Shown here one piece after another: positions 22,677 to 32,500 of a stretch of 64,000 bases of DNA; the first letter of the stretch is position 1; the number at the start of each line of letters is the position of its first letter. The notes under the pieces are model-generated. The model saw nothing but the letters and a program-made list of their open reading frames with translations. It ran no database searches and was not told where the DNA came from. The DNA comes from Lantana camara (taxonomy: Eukaryota > Streptophyta > Magnoliopsida > Lamiales > Verbenaceae), in NCBI GenBank assembly GCA_037501455.1, contig CM074857.1, positions 105,495,501 through 105,559,500 on the forward strand, given 5' to 3'. Made by a program: the position numbers and the translations under genes.

Positions 22677-23437
22677 GATTGTAGAATCAGGTGATGCTAG
22701 AAATTTTGAATTTTGGCGGAAATGCTCGATTAAGCGCGTGTTCTTCATGGTATTAGGATGAATGGATTGGGGAGTGGTTGGTTTAGTCACAAATATGTTG
22801 ATGATTTATGTTTCTGGATAATAGTGGTTTTCTATTAATAGAATTTGCCAAACATGACTTTTGATAATTAATCTTAGTTTCTCAGGTTACAAGCTCATGC
22901 TAAATTACAACTTGAGGTCTAGCCACTCAGAATAGCCCCCTATGATTTTGAAATTACACATTACATCTGTTAACTATGGTTTTTGAAATTACAAATTGCA
23001 TCGTTGATTGCCGGCTCAACCGGCTGAGGGTTTAGCCACGATGCCAGAAAACCCTGTGGTTTTCTAAATTACATATTTCACAGATTGGCAGAAACCAGGT
23101 ATTTTCTAAATTACAAACCGCACCCGTTAAATTGACAGTTCAAAGTTGAAATGGAAAGTGAAATCGAAAGCTTCTGCGTTCGTAGAACTTGAGGGTGAAC
23201 CGGCGAACTGAGAAATTGTAAGCTTCTGCATTTGTAGAACTTGAGGGTGAACCGATTCAAAGTTGAAATGGACAGTGAAATCGAAAACTTCTGCGTTCGT
23301 GGAACTTGAGGGTGAACCGGCGAACTGAGAAATCGTAAGCTTCTGCATTTGTAGAACTTGAGGGTGAGAACGGTTGTCCCCAACCTGAGTTAGGACCATT
23401 GATGTATGACTCAAATTCTGTACCTGGTACATAACCA
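22677..23437. other. Intergenic region with a direct tandem repeat
   Basis: This lies between the 3' ends of two convergent genes. The left part would be the BAP31-like 3' UTR; 22910-23115 repeats phrases such as TTTTCTAAATTACA and AAATTACAAATTGCA. The right part is the tandem repeat at 23139-23367. Confidence 0.6.
23139..23367. repeat. Tandem repeat, 117-base unit, two copies
   Basis: TTCAAAGTTGAAATGG begins a unit at 23139 and again at 23256. Each unit holds two half-units that share CTTCTGC..TTGTAGAACTTGAGGGTGA. The copies differ at only a few bases. The array lies just beyond the stop codon of the PPR gene, within its likely 3' UTR. Confidence 0.85.
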
Positions 23438-25273
23438 TTAATCCATACCTCTCATTTCCTCCTCCAAGATTCCTGAAATCTTATCTCGAAAATCTAACTT
23501 TTGTACATAACCCATACCTCTCATTTCCTCCTCCATCCCCTCCAGTATTCGTGCAATCTCCTCATACCAAGGATGGCCCTTATCCTCCACCATAAATGCA
23601 TGGAGTCTCCCATTAACTTCCACAGCACTATAGCCTGGAAATTTCTTCATCCCTTCTGTTTTCATAACCTTTCTCATCTTAGCAACTTCTCCCCAGTTCC
23701 TTGCTGCAGCAAAGAAATTCGAAACGAGTGCGTAAATTCCCGGGAGTTCGGGCTTTAATTCAAGAACCTTCTTTGCTGCGAATTCTCCTATCAAGAACTT
23801 CTTATGGTTGAGGCAGCCCGATAAAAGGGCAACCCAAACAGCAATGCCGGGCTCAAATTCCATGGACTCAATCAAACTCCTGGCTTCCTCAACTCTACCG
23901 CCCCGAGCTAAGAGATCAATCAAGCTAACATAATGTTTCTCCATCGGCTGAATCTTGTGTTTGTCAATCATAACATTAAACCAATACCGCCCTTGGTCTA
24001 CTAATCCAGAATGACTCATTGCTGAGAGAAGAGAAGCAAAAGTGGCATGATCTGGTTTTGCATGTCCGTCTTCAATCATTTGATGGAAAATCAAGAGGGC
24101 TTCCTCTCCACGTCCATGAATCCCATAACTAGAAATAATTGTGTTCCAAAGTATTAGGTCCCGACAGCTTATTCCATCATATAATAAACGAGCACGATGA
24201 AGAGAACCGCATTTGGCATACATATCAATTAGTGCAGTTCCAATAATTTGACTCATATCAAGTCTTCGCACTATGTATCCGTGTATTTCCCTTCCTAATA
24301 TAGGATATCCCACCTGAGAACAAGCTAGAAGCGCACTAACAAGTGAAACTGAGTCAGGCTCCAATCCACAGTTCTGCATCTCAATTAACAGTTTAAGTGC
24401 TTCAATTGGATATCCATTTTGTGCATAACCAGAAATCAGAGTACTCCAAGAAACCACGTTCGTATTACTCATAGTCCTGAAAAGACGGGAAGCAACGTCT
24501 AAGTTTCCATTCTTGGAGTACATATCGATAAGGCTTGTTTGAACCACAACATTCATAGGGAAAGCTCGCCTAATCATATATCCATGCAAAGAGGAACCCA
24601 TTTTCAAGTTTTGGATATTTGCACAAGCCTGTATCACAGCCAACATCACAACTCCATCACCTTCGAGTCCTTCTTTCTGCATCATTCTGTACACATCTAT
24701 TGCCTCGCTTACCCTTCCACTCTTCACGAAACCCGTGATCATTGTGCTCCACGAAACAACATCCCTTTTCCCCATCCTCTCAAAAACACTCATTGCCTCA
24801 TCCATTTCCCCACATTTCGCAAACAAATTCAAAACAGAGGAGCCCACAAAGATATCATCCCCATACCCACTCTCTTTCGCATTTCTCCAGACTTCCCGGC
24901 CCGACTCCAAGTCAAACAAGCTAGTGCAGGCCTTGATTGCCACAGTGAAAGTCGAGCTATCAGGCTTGATTCTTTCCAAACTAATTCTCCTGTAAAGGTT
25001 AATGACTTGAAGCGGGTTGTTTCCACGGGAGTAGGCGATGAGCATTGCATTCCAAGAATCAATGCCTCTGTGGGGCAAATTGTCGAACAGTTTGCGGGCT
25101 AAATGTAAGTCACCTATTCGAGCATACGACGCTATTAATTGGGCGGCGGAACCTCCATTGCTGAAGTTCCCAGATGTAATAACAATGGCATGGATCTTGG
25201 AAACGGATAATCTGTCTCTGCAGGCTAAGAGTGAAGATTTGATGTTTTTGAGAAACCATTTTTCCAAAAGCAT
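23438..25273 (-). CDS. PLS-class pentatricopeptide repeat protein (E/E+ type)
   Basis: One uninterrupted exon of 611 residues. The PPR motifs run from about residue 45 to 480, for example DSWNAMLIAYSRGNNP, DVVSWSTMITGFVKSGR, NVVSWSTLISGYAQNG and DLILWNTIISSYGIHGRG. The E-type tail follows (PGIAVWVALLSGCLNHKK, then PGIYALVSNFFAAARNWGEV and KKFPGYSAVEVNGRLHAFMVED). There is no DYW domain. Such proteins bind single RNA sites in mitochondria or plastids and usually direct C-to-U editing. From memory the nearest Arabidopsis protein is At3g25060, predicted mitochondrial; this assignment is supported by the neighbouring RIN4 gene but is not proven here. The last 30 residues contain a small internal duplication of EEEMRGM. 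Confidence 0.92.
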   Translation of the reverse strand: MLLEKWFLKNIKSSLLACRDRLSVSKIHAIVITSGNFSNGGSAAQLIASYARIGDLHLARKLFDNLPHRGIDSWNAMLIAYSRGNNPLQVINLYRRISLERIKPDSSTFTVAIKACTSLFDLESGREVWRNAKESGYGDDIFVGSSVLNLFAKCGEMDEAMSVFERMGKRDVVSWSTMITGFVKSGRVSEAIDVYRMMQKEGLEGDGVVMLAVIQACANIQNLKMGSSLHGYMIRRAFPMNVVVQTSLIDMYSKNGNLDVASRLFRTMSNTNVVSWSTLISGYAQNGYPIEALKLLIEMQNCGLEPDSVSLVSALLACSQVGYPILGREIHGYIVRRLDMSQIIGTALIDMYAKCGSLHRARLLYDGISCRDLILWNTIISSYGIHGRGEEALLIFHQMIEDGHAKPDHATFASLLSAMSHSGLVDQGRYWFNVMIDKHKIQPMEKHYVSLIDLLARGGRVEEARSLIESMEFEPGIAVWVALLSGCLNHKKFLIGEFAAKKVLELKPELPGIYALVSNFFAAARNWGEVAKMRKVMKTEGMKKFPGYSAVEVNGRLHAFMVEDKGHPWYEEIARILEGMEEEMRGMGYVQKLDFRDKISGILEEEMRGMD

Positions 25274-25753
25274 TTGATGTTATAAAAAGATCAACATGAA
25301 ACGCTTTACATTTTCGCTTACAATTCCGATTTCTGAATATGTTTAGGAAAAAAATTAAAAGGTAAAGTAAATATTTATAATTCAATGAATGTAAGGAATA
25401 TTAATATTTTTATTAATATTTTAAAATAGGAATATTAACATTTTTAATTTAAATGTAAGGAATATTAAAGTAATATATTTTTCGAAATTGTCAAAATTTA
25501 AATGTAAGGAATATTTTAAGTTTGAAATTGTTGAATTAATTACAAAGGCCAAGACTTCAAATTATAAGGAATGTTAATTAATATTTTAATATATTCTTTT
25601 GGTAACAAATTAATATTTTAAATTTTAGAAGAAATAAAAATACATTAATATATTTTTCTTTGGTAACAAATTAATATTTCGAATTTTTTGTCAGGAATGT
25701 TAATTAATATTTTAAATTTTGTAAGTAAACAAATTAATAAAAAAAATTAAAAA
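25274..25753. other. AT-rich intergenic spacer
   Basis: This holds the promoter side of the PPR gene and repeated short phrases of the type GTAAGGAATATTAAT (near 25390, 25445, 25505 and 25568). No gene is visible. Confidence 0.6.
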
Positions 25754-25826
25754 CGCCGTCTGTGGGAATCGAACCCACGACCACATGGTTAAAAGCCATG
25801 CGCTCTACCGGCTGAGCTAAGACGGC
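25754..25826 (-). tRNA. tRNA-Lys (anticodon UUU)
   Basis: On the minus strand the 73-base sequence folds as a canonical tRNA: acceptor stem GCCGTCT/AGACGGC with G at the discriminator position, D stem GCTC/GAGC with loop AGCCGGTA, anticodon stem CATGG/CCATG with loop CTTTTAA, a 5-base variable loop, and T stem GTGGG/CCCAC with loop TTCGATT. The A box and B box are intact. A run of five T's follows the 3' end at once, suiting RNA polymerase III termination. There is no intron and no encoded CCA. Confidence 0.97.
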
Positions 25827-26741
25827 TTGTTGTTTTTAAATTTTACAAATAATTTAAATCATAACATAATAATCCGATTACACTTTTGGTTCAATCTTTT
25901 TATGATAAAAAGGGAAAAAAGTAAAAAAAGCTGCACCAAATCTAATGTTATGCATCGATAATATATGCGATGGGTATATTTCCCACAAAATTTTAGTCCA
26001 AACCCGATCCGGCGGAAACCTAACTAATTAAAGGGTAAATGTATTGCATTTTTTTTTATAAAAAAATCGGTCACAACAACCGTGGGTTATTATCGAGATC
26101 TATCCTCATTTATTAGCAACCGAGAAATTAAAAGTATACAAGCAATAAACCATAACAAAAAATAAGCAAAATATTTGCTCTCTCATTACATCGATTTGGT
26201 CAAGCCAAACTCGGGCTAGAATTACTCATATTTCTGCTAGGATTAAAAATTTTGAAATTGAAATTATATGTTATTATTAATGTAAATTAATAAAGAAGAT
26301 GTAAATGAGGGGCAAAGTGTCTTTATCCCTTTTTTTTTCCTTTCAAATATGTATCAAGATTACAACAATATCTATTGTTGGTTTAGAAACACTATGTACA
26401 CAGAAAGATCTCTATTAATAACAAACTTCTTCATTGTTTTCTTTTCTTTTATTTATATATATATATATATAAACACTTGTACCCTTGATCGTTACCATAC
26501 TGGTTCAGTTATGATTTAATGGAACTAGATTCGAGTTAGAATTAATTACTTACATGGAAGTAGCTACCTAGGTAGCTGTTTCCAAATCGGAATCAAATAC
26601 TATTGGCAACAAAACAACTCATTCCATAGGATTCTAATACAAGAATGAAAAGGATAATCATATAACTCATCATATATACTGCGTAATTGCAGTTCTCTAC
26701 ACAAATTCTTCATTCATCATTAAACTTCTGCATCAACTACA
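25827..26741. other. AT-rich intergenic spacer
   Basis: No coding region seen. It contains an (AT)n tract near 26455-26470 and, at its right end, the promoter of the B3 gene. Confidence 0.6.
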
Positions 26742-27779
26742 ATGGAGGGTAAAGAAGACAGTAGTTTCGTGAGATTGTTCGGCGTGGATATTCCAGTTCC
26801 GAGAAAGCCTGATGACCAAAACCCTGATATTAATTCTGGTGATCAAGATCAAAGACCTAAAAATAATAGTTTGACGTTGCATGGAGTTAGCAATTTCGTC
26901 TATAACAATCCCATACTGCCAGTACTTATTCATGTTCCAGGGTTTATTCCAGGGGGATATTGTTCACCCTTTCCAGGATATTCCAATCCCCGTGTTCATG
27001 TTTCTGCATTAGATCATTCAAAACCTGGTTTACCCTTTCCAGGATATTTTCACCGTTCTTTACCCTTTCCAGGATGTTCTCGTCCTAGTGTTGATGATAT
27101 TTCTGCATCAGATCATCCAAACCCTCGTTTACCCTTTCCAGGATATTATCCCAATGTTGATGATGATATTTCTGCACCAAGTCCTTCAAACAAGAAGCCC
27201 AGACTGTCGAAGAAGAGAGTTAGAAAACCCGAAGAAGAAGTAGAGATCGTTCCTTCGGTTGATGAAATTCCAGGGCTCGTGGAAATAATCAGGTCTCAAG
27301 ATGACACTACAATGCCTGTTTTCCTGTACAGGAAAAGGCTTGAAGCTTCTGATGTGGAGAAGCAGCAAAACAGGTTGTCCATAATTAGAAGGTCCAGATT
27401 GATGGATTTTCTGAGGGAAGGGGAAAGGAGTGATGCAATGAATGATAAAGGCTACGGCTTTTCTGGAATCGACGCAATGGGAAGAGCGTACGATCTTCGC
27501 CTGAGGTATTGGGGGAGTGTGAAGAAAATTGTTATTAATTCAGGGTGGTGCAGAATGATTGCTGAGAACAAGGTCGTGAAAGGTGATTCGGTGTATTTGT
27601 GGGGCTATCGACAGGGTGACAAGTTTCGTGTGGCTTTCGAATTTAGGAAAGCAGAAGTAGGAGTAGAAGCAGAAGCAGTTGAAGAAGCTGGAAGCGGTGA
27701 TGTTGCTTCGGGTAGTGTTAGTAATGGAGGAGCCAATATCAGAGCAGAAGTAGAAGCAGAAGCAGTTGAAGAAGCCTGA
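26742..27779 (+). CDS. B3-domain protein with RLFGV motif and two internal repeat arrays
   Basis: A single frame of 345 residues. Residues 11-17 read RLFGVDI, a variant of the RLFGV repression motif of several B3 and heat-shock factors. Residues about 75-140 contain LPFPGY/C repeated four times. The B3 DNA-binding domain is at about 190-305: FLYRKRLEASDVEKQQNRLSI, then LRLRYWGSVKKIVINSGW, and VVKGDSVYLWGYRQGDKFRVAF. This arrangement is that of the DUF313-like branch of plant B3 proteins. From memory the Arabidopsis relative would be At3g24850. After the domain come a 29-codon repeat (EAEAVEEA) and a TGA at 27777. The same repeat continues in the same frame to about 27929, so the chain seems shortened. 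It is probably a nuclear transcription regulator; its targets are unknown. Confidence 0.85.
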   Translation: MEGKEDSSFVRLFGVDIPVPRKPDDQNPDINSGDQDQRPKNNSLTLHGVSNFVYNNPILPVLIHVPGFIPGGYCSPFPGYSNPRVHVSALDHSKPGLPFPGYFHRSLPFPGCSRPSVDDISASDHPNPRLPFPGYYPNVDDDISAPSPSNKKPRLSKKRVRKPEEEVEIVPSVDEIPGLVEIIRSQDDTTMPVFLYRKRLEASDVEKQQNRLSIIRRSRLMDFLREGERSDAMNDKGYGFSGIDAMGRAYDLRLRYWGSVKKIVINSGWCRMIAENKVVKGDSVYLWGYRQGDKFRVAFEFRKAEVGVEAEAVEEAGSGDVASGSVSNGGANIRAEVEAEAVEEA

Positions 27780-27929
27780 GGTGGTCATGTTGCTTCGAGT
27801 AGTGTTTGTAATGGAGGAGTCAATATCGAAGCAGAAGCAGAAGCCGTTGAAGAAGCCACCGGAGGCGGTCCTATTGCTTCGGGTATTGTTCGTATTCGTA
27901 ATGGAGGAGTCGATATCAGAACATCTTCA
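27660..27929 (+). repeat. Tandem coding repeat, about 87-base unit, 2.5 to 3 copies
   Basis: GCAGTTGAAGAAGC occurs at 27675 and 27762, and GCCGTTGAAGAAGC at 27843. The intervals are 87 and 81 bases, both multiples of three. GTAATGGAGGAG marks each unit end (27721, 27808, 27898). The TGA at 27777 falls inside the second unit. Confidence 0.8.
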
Positions 27930-29574
27930 TAACTTTTTTAAAGCATTAGGGTTTTTGTGTTGTGTCCCTCTTTCGTTATTTGTTTGTGTTTTTTTTCCTT
28001 TGTTTGTTAAGTGTAACGTTTATTTTGTTCTGCTGTATATGTTACAGAATCAACAAGAGATCATTGGAGTTCTGCTGCAAACATTAATCATGTTTCTATA
28101 ATTACTTGAATTGAGCAACCATGAACATTGCAATGTTCACTATTACAGCCAATAACTAGAGAATTATATATGTGTAATGTTGGGGAAGAACCATTTTTAT
28201 AATTATCTCATTTGCTAGTGAATATCAAGGAATTTTTATTACAATTGTCTTGTCAAGACTTTGCTAAATGCTTCTAAAAAGTTCCAACAAATCTAGCTAA
28301 AAGATACGCATAAAATGCAAAATCTGGAATGAATCTAAGCAACAAACTTAAGCCGTCCGAAAAATATGCATGAAATACAAAATCTGGAATGAATCTAGGC
28401 GACTAACTTCAGCATTCCAGTACCAATGCACTGATTCGAAAAATATGTAAAATACAACATGAAAGTATGTCACCATCATGGCCCTTTTCTTGAACCGAAA
28501 ATTACACACATCTTGATTATCTTCTATTTCAAATTGCTGTTTATTTTCATTAATCTTGATCAGATTTCGAAGATGGAAATTAGCAAGTCAACCAAATCTT
28601 TTTCAAGCCAAGGCCTAGAAATTCTTGAATGAAACTGGAAAAAGGAAGAATGAAACTAGAATTAATCATCGTCTGAGATTTGCAGTTAATAATATACAGA
28701 AAGTTGCATAGGCTCAGGAAGTGTGGATGATGACTAATTTTGTCAAATAATATTTTCTAGAGTATACACAAGGAGACTAATATTCACAAAAATACCACAG
28801 CCTTCGGCCATAACAATGATAAACTAACCCCTTCTAAAACTTACGAGCGACGATACATGTCTGATCTACGCAGGCGAAAACAGATATGGGCCCTTTGTGT
28901 GATAATATGGGGCACAAAGAAAAGGCTACAATGGGAGAGATGAGAACCTGTACACCTAAATCTATCATCTGTCTCTCTCTCCCCAAGCGCTATAGGGCCA
29001 AGCTAATATACAATATTCTCAAAAAATTTGATCCGGCCATCGTCTCTTCACATTTATAGAGAACCCTCATATTCGACCAGCACATCACCTTCCCATGCCA
29101 TTCGTGAGCTTTTCTGTGAAAAGGGGGACACAATTAAAGATGACAATTACAGACAAAACTATACTAATTGCATCACCAATAGCAAAATTGGAAAGGAAAC
29201 CCATGGCATCTTTTTCATTGAGAGAAAATACTACCACCCAAATTATAACTTGCCACTTAAAGTTTGCATTTTATAGGAGTTTACCTCCTAACCCCACTTT
29301 CCCAGCGAAAAGTGCCGGGCAGCTTTTTTTGCTGGAGAAGTGTGGTTAATAGGTAAGTTGCAACAGCATGGCTAACTTTGTGTGGCAATTGGTAACATGT
29401 GAAAGTTTAAGAAGTGTAAAGTGGGACTGAACACTGCTACCTCTTGTAATGGAACGTACTCTATTATATTGAAGATAAACTTTGTGTGGCAAACCTGTAC
29501 ATTGCTATCTTAGCAATATGTTGACCCGATGGAGGCATGGCCGATATTCAGTGCAACAATCTGTTGGCTAGGCT
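27930..29574. other. Intergenic region between convergent B3 and EAF1 genes
   Basis: This holds the 3' UTRs of both genes. A two-copy direct repeat of about 61 bases is at 28305-28425 (CAAAATCTGGAATGAATCTA at 28319 and again at 28380). Otherwise there is no structure or frame that I can support. Confidence 0.6.
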
Positions 29575-32500
29575 TCATTCCGATCTAGGGTCACTGGATC
29601 TACTGTTCCCTGTTTTGAGAAGCTGCGCCTGCTGCTGTTGCTGAGAATGTAGCGGTTGCTGAGGTTGAGGTGCTGGCGAGTGAGGCTGCTGTACTTGTGA
29701 TTGCTGCTGCTGCTGCTGCTGTTGCTGTTGTGTACTAACGTCGTGCCTAATCGAGGGTAAACTGGTTGCTGGTCTCTGCCCCACTTGAGACCCAGAATCT
29801 TTTGTATTTGTTTGTGAATTTACTGGATTTGATTCGAATGCTGGTTCTGGAGGACGCCATTGAGCTGCATTTGCTGTATTTTTGCAGCCCGGAGGCAATG
29901 CTGATACTGAATCCATCTCTGCAGAGCTGCTCGTTGGATGCTGATCACTATGGGAATCTTTACCTTGCGATTTAGTTGATGGGTCAGAATTGTTAATCTG
30001 GTGACTTGATTGAACCACTCTCTGAAGAGGTGATTGATTTTGATTAACTGACTTCTGGTGAGACGGTACTTCACCACCTTGACTGCTGTTATCAGAAGTA
30101 ATTTGAGTAAGCTTTGATGAAAGGGATGATGTTTGGCCTGGATACATCTTTTTTTGAGGCAGGGACGGATTAGTGGACTGCGAAGCGATAGAATATTGCC
30201 TTGCTGGTTGCAAAGAATTTAGTGGTGGTGCACCAGCGTACATCCCCTGACTTTGCATTGATTGAGAGGCAGATTCACCTTTCTCCGTATTCTGATTCCC
30301 GGAATTCGTAGAAACCCCATTTAGTGGGGAAGCATCAGTTGGAATATTCTGAGGCATAGTCAGATTCCCTCTACCAATTACCTTTGGTACCTTGGCTTGT
30401 TGAGCTTGCAACTGCTGCTGTCTTTGCTGAGGATGTTGCCTATTTGCTTGCGAAAGCTGATGTTGTCTTTGTCTTTGTTGCTTGGCCGTCTGATTGGTTA
30501 ACCCAGGTTGTGCATTTCGTACACCACCTTGAGTAGCTGTTTGCTGCTTCTGAGGCATTGAGTTGACTGACGGAGAACGTGGGGAACCAGTTTGGGGCTG
30601 AACCTGGGGACTATTTGGCATAGGAGATGATATGGGAAGTTGAGGCTGTGACTGTACATGAGGTGGCATCAAAGAATTCGATGCAGCAAACTGTTGCTGT
30701 TGCTGGGGCAGAAAACGGTGTTGCAGCTGCTGCCTCTCTTTAGCCAAGCGAATCGCGTAAGCTTGTTGCTGCGGGGTGGGGGGGTGGTTGGCTGGTCCTT
30801 GAAAATGAGGGTGATGAGGAGCAAGAACATGAGGGTGTTGTGGAGATATTGGATGGGATTGCTGATGATGGAGAGGGTATGAAGAGACTGGTGGCGAAGC
30901 ATTCTGATTGGGGAATGAGGAACTTAAACCACCAAAGTGAGTGTTTCCGGGCATCTGAAGGTCAGGTGTCATCATCTGCCTCTGTGAATCTTGACTCGTC
31001 CCGGGCTAAAAAGTACCAGACAATTGTTTGTTAGGTATAGGAACAGATGTGAAATATACGTGTTGAAAAGTTCTCAAAATCCAATGGATGAATCTACCAT
31101 TCTAGAAGATGCCAGATACGAATGAGGAAGATAAATTGCATAGTAAATGAATCCTAAATGACTTACCCGCATCATGTGCAAAGCTTCACGAGGTCTCGAC
31201 ATCGAGCCTCCCTGACCAGCACCCACTCCAGCATGCAAATTTGCTGATGACATTCCAGGGGAAACCAAATTGCCAGAATTTACCATAGATGGAGGAGGTA
31301 TTCCTTGGAAGCCAGGTCTAGCCACTGGCAAGCTTCTATTAACACCAGCCATCATTCCCATGCCAGTGCCACCAGGAAGAATGCGAACACCACGTTCAGG
31401 TCCTGAAAGAGCTCCAGGAGCAGATAGATTGGCTTGTGGTATGTTTCTACCAGGCATCATTTGATTATACTGCTGCATCCTTTGCTGTTCATCAGCTGAT
31501 AATGATCCACCTCTGGGAACTGCAAATCGATTGTCCCTATTGGAAGAATAAAAAATAAAAATAAAAAATTGTCCACTATCACAAAACAATAAAATCAACA
31601 GATGATTTTTGAGTAATGAAATGCAAATCACCTCGCAGATGAGTTGAGAGGGCCAGGTGAGGATGAAAAGTTGTTTCCAATCATCATATTAGGGGATCCT
31701 TGCAATGCAGAACCAGCACCAGGTGCAGAAAGCATTGGGTTCACATTACCCTGATTTGGAAGAGCCAAACCACCAGAATGTGGCCCTTGATACCCCAGAC
31801 TAAGCATATCAGGACCAGAAGTGCTGGCATCACACAGATCCAGAGGCCTTGAGAAAAGCAAGTGTTTTTAAAATTTGTGAAAAAGAAAAAAAGTCAATAA
31901 GTCACTTTAAGAAGAGAAATGTCCAATGCAAAATGCAATTTGTATTGATACGACATAAGAAAGTCCATGTACCACACTAATCTTACGTTAAAATGGGTCC
32001 TCCGTTTACATTATTTGGACAGACTTGGGAAAGAGCAAACATATGGGAGCCATGAGGTTGCTGGAGTTGTTTGGGATCCTGATTATCATTCTTGAAAGAA
32101 ATCATGTTAGTAATCAAATCAAATTTACAATAACCTGTATCAAAAAGATGCATATAAAACCAATGAGCCCATGCTTTACATCCGCTAATGTTACTAATTA
32201 TGATTGAATCATTAGTTATAATAAGCCCAGTAGACGAGGGCACGTGGCATGTAGGAATCAGGAAAAAAGATTTGAGTATATTTAGTTTACCAAAAATGCT
32301 GGTCATAAAATCATAGTACAACTGTAAGCACATAAAAATAGAAAATGCTCAATCCATGTTCAGACAGGGTTTTGTGTGCCAATAGTACATCTGATTCAAA
32401 ATAGACACCTGATTCCTGCGGTAATGTTGCTTCTGCCCAATCATTATTATCTTCTCAAAGTGAGCTTTGAGGGTATCTTCTTCCATTGGACCCTGTAAAC

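Noticed and set aside
24539..25102. Open frame of 187 codons on the + strand
   Set aside because: It lies antisense inside the PPR gene, whose minus-strand frame has clear PPR motifs.
29697..29733. CTG/TTG run as an expanding trinucleotide repeat
   Set aside because: It encodes the Gln run in the last exon of EAF1, mixed CAA and CAG, ordinary for this protein.
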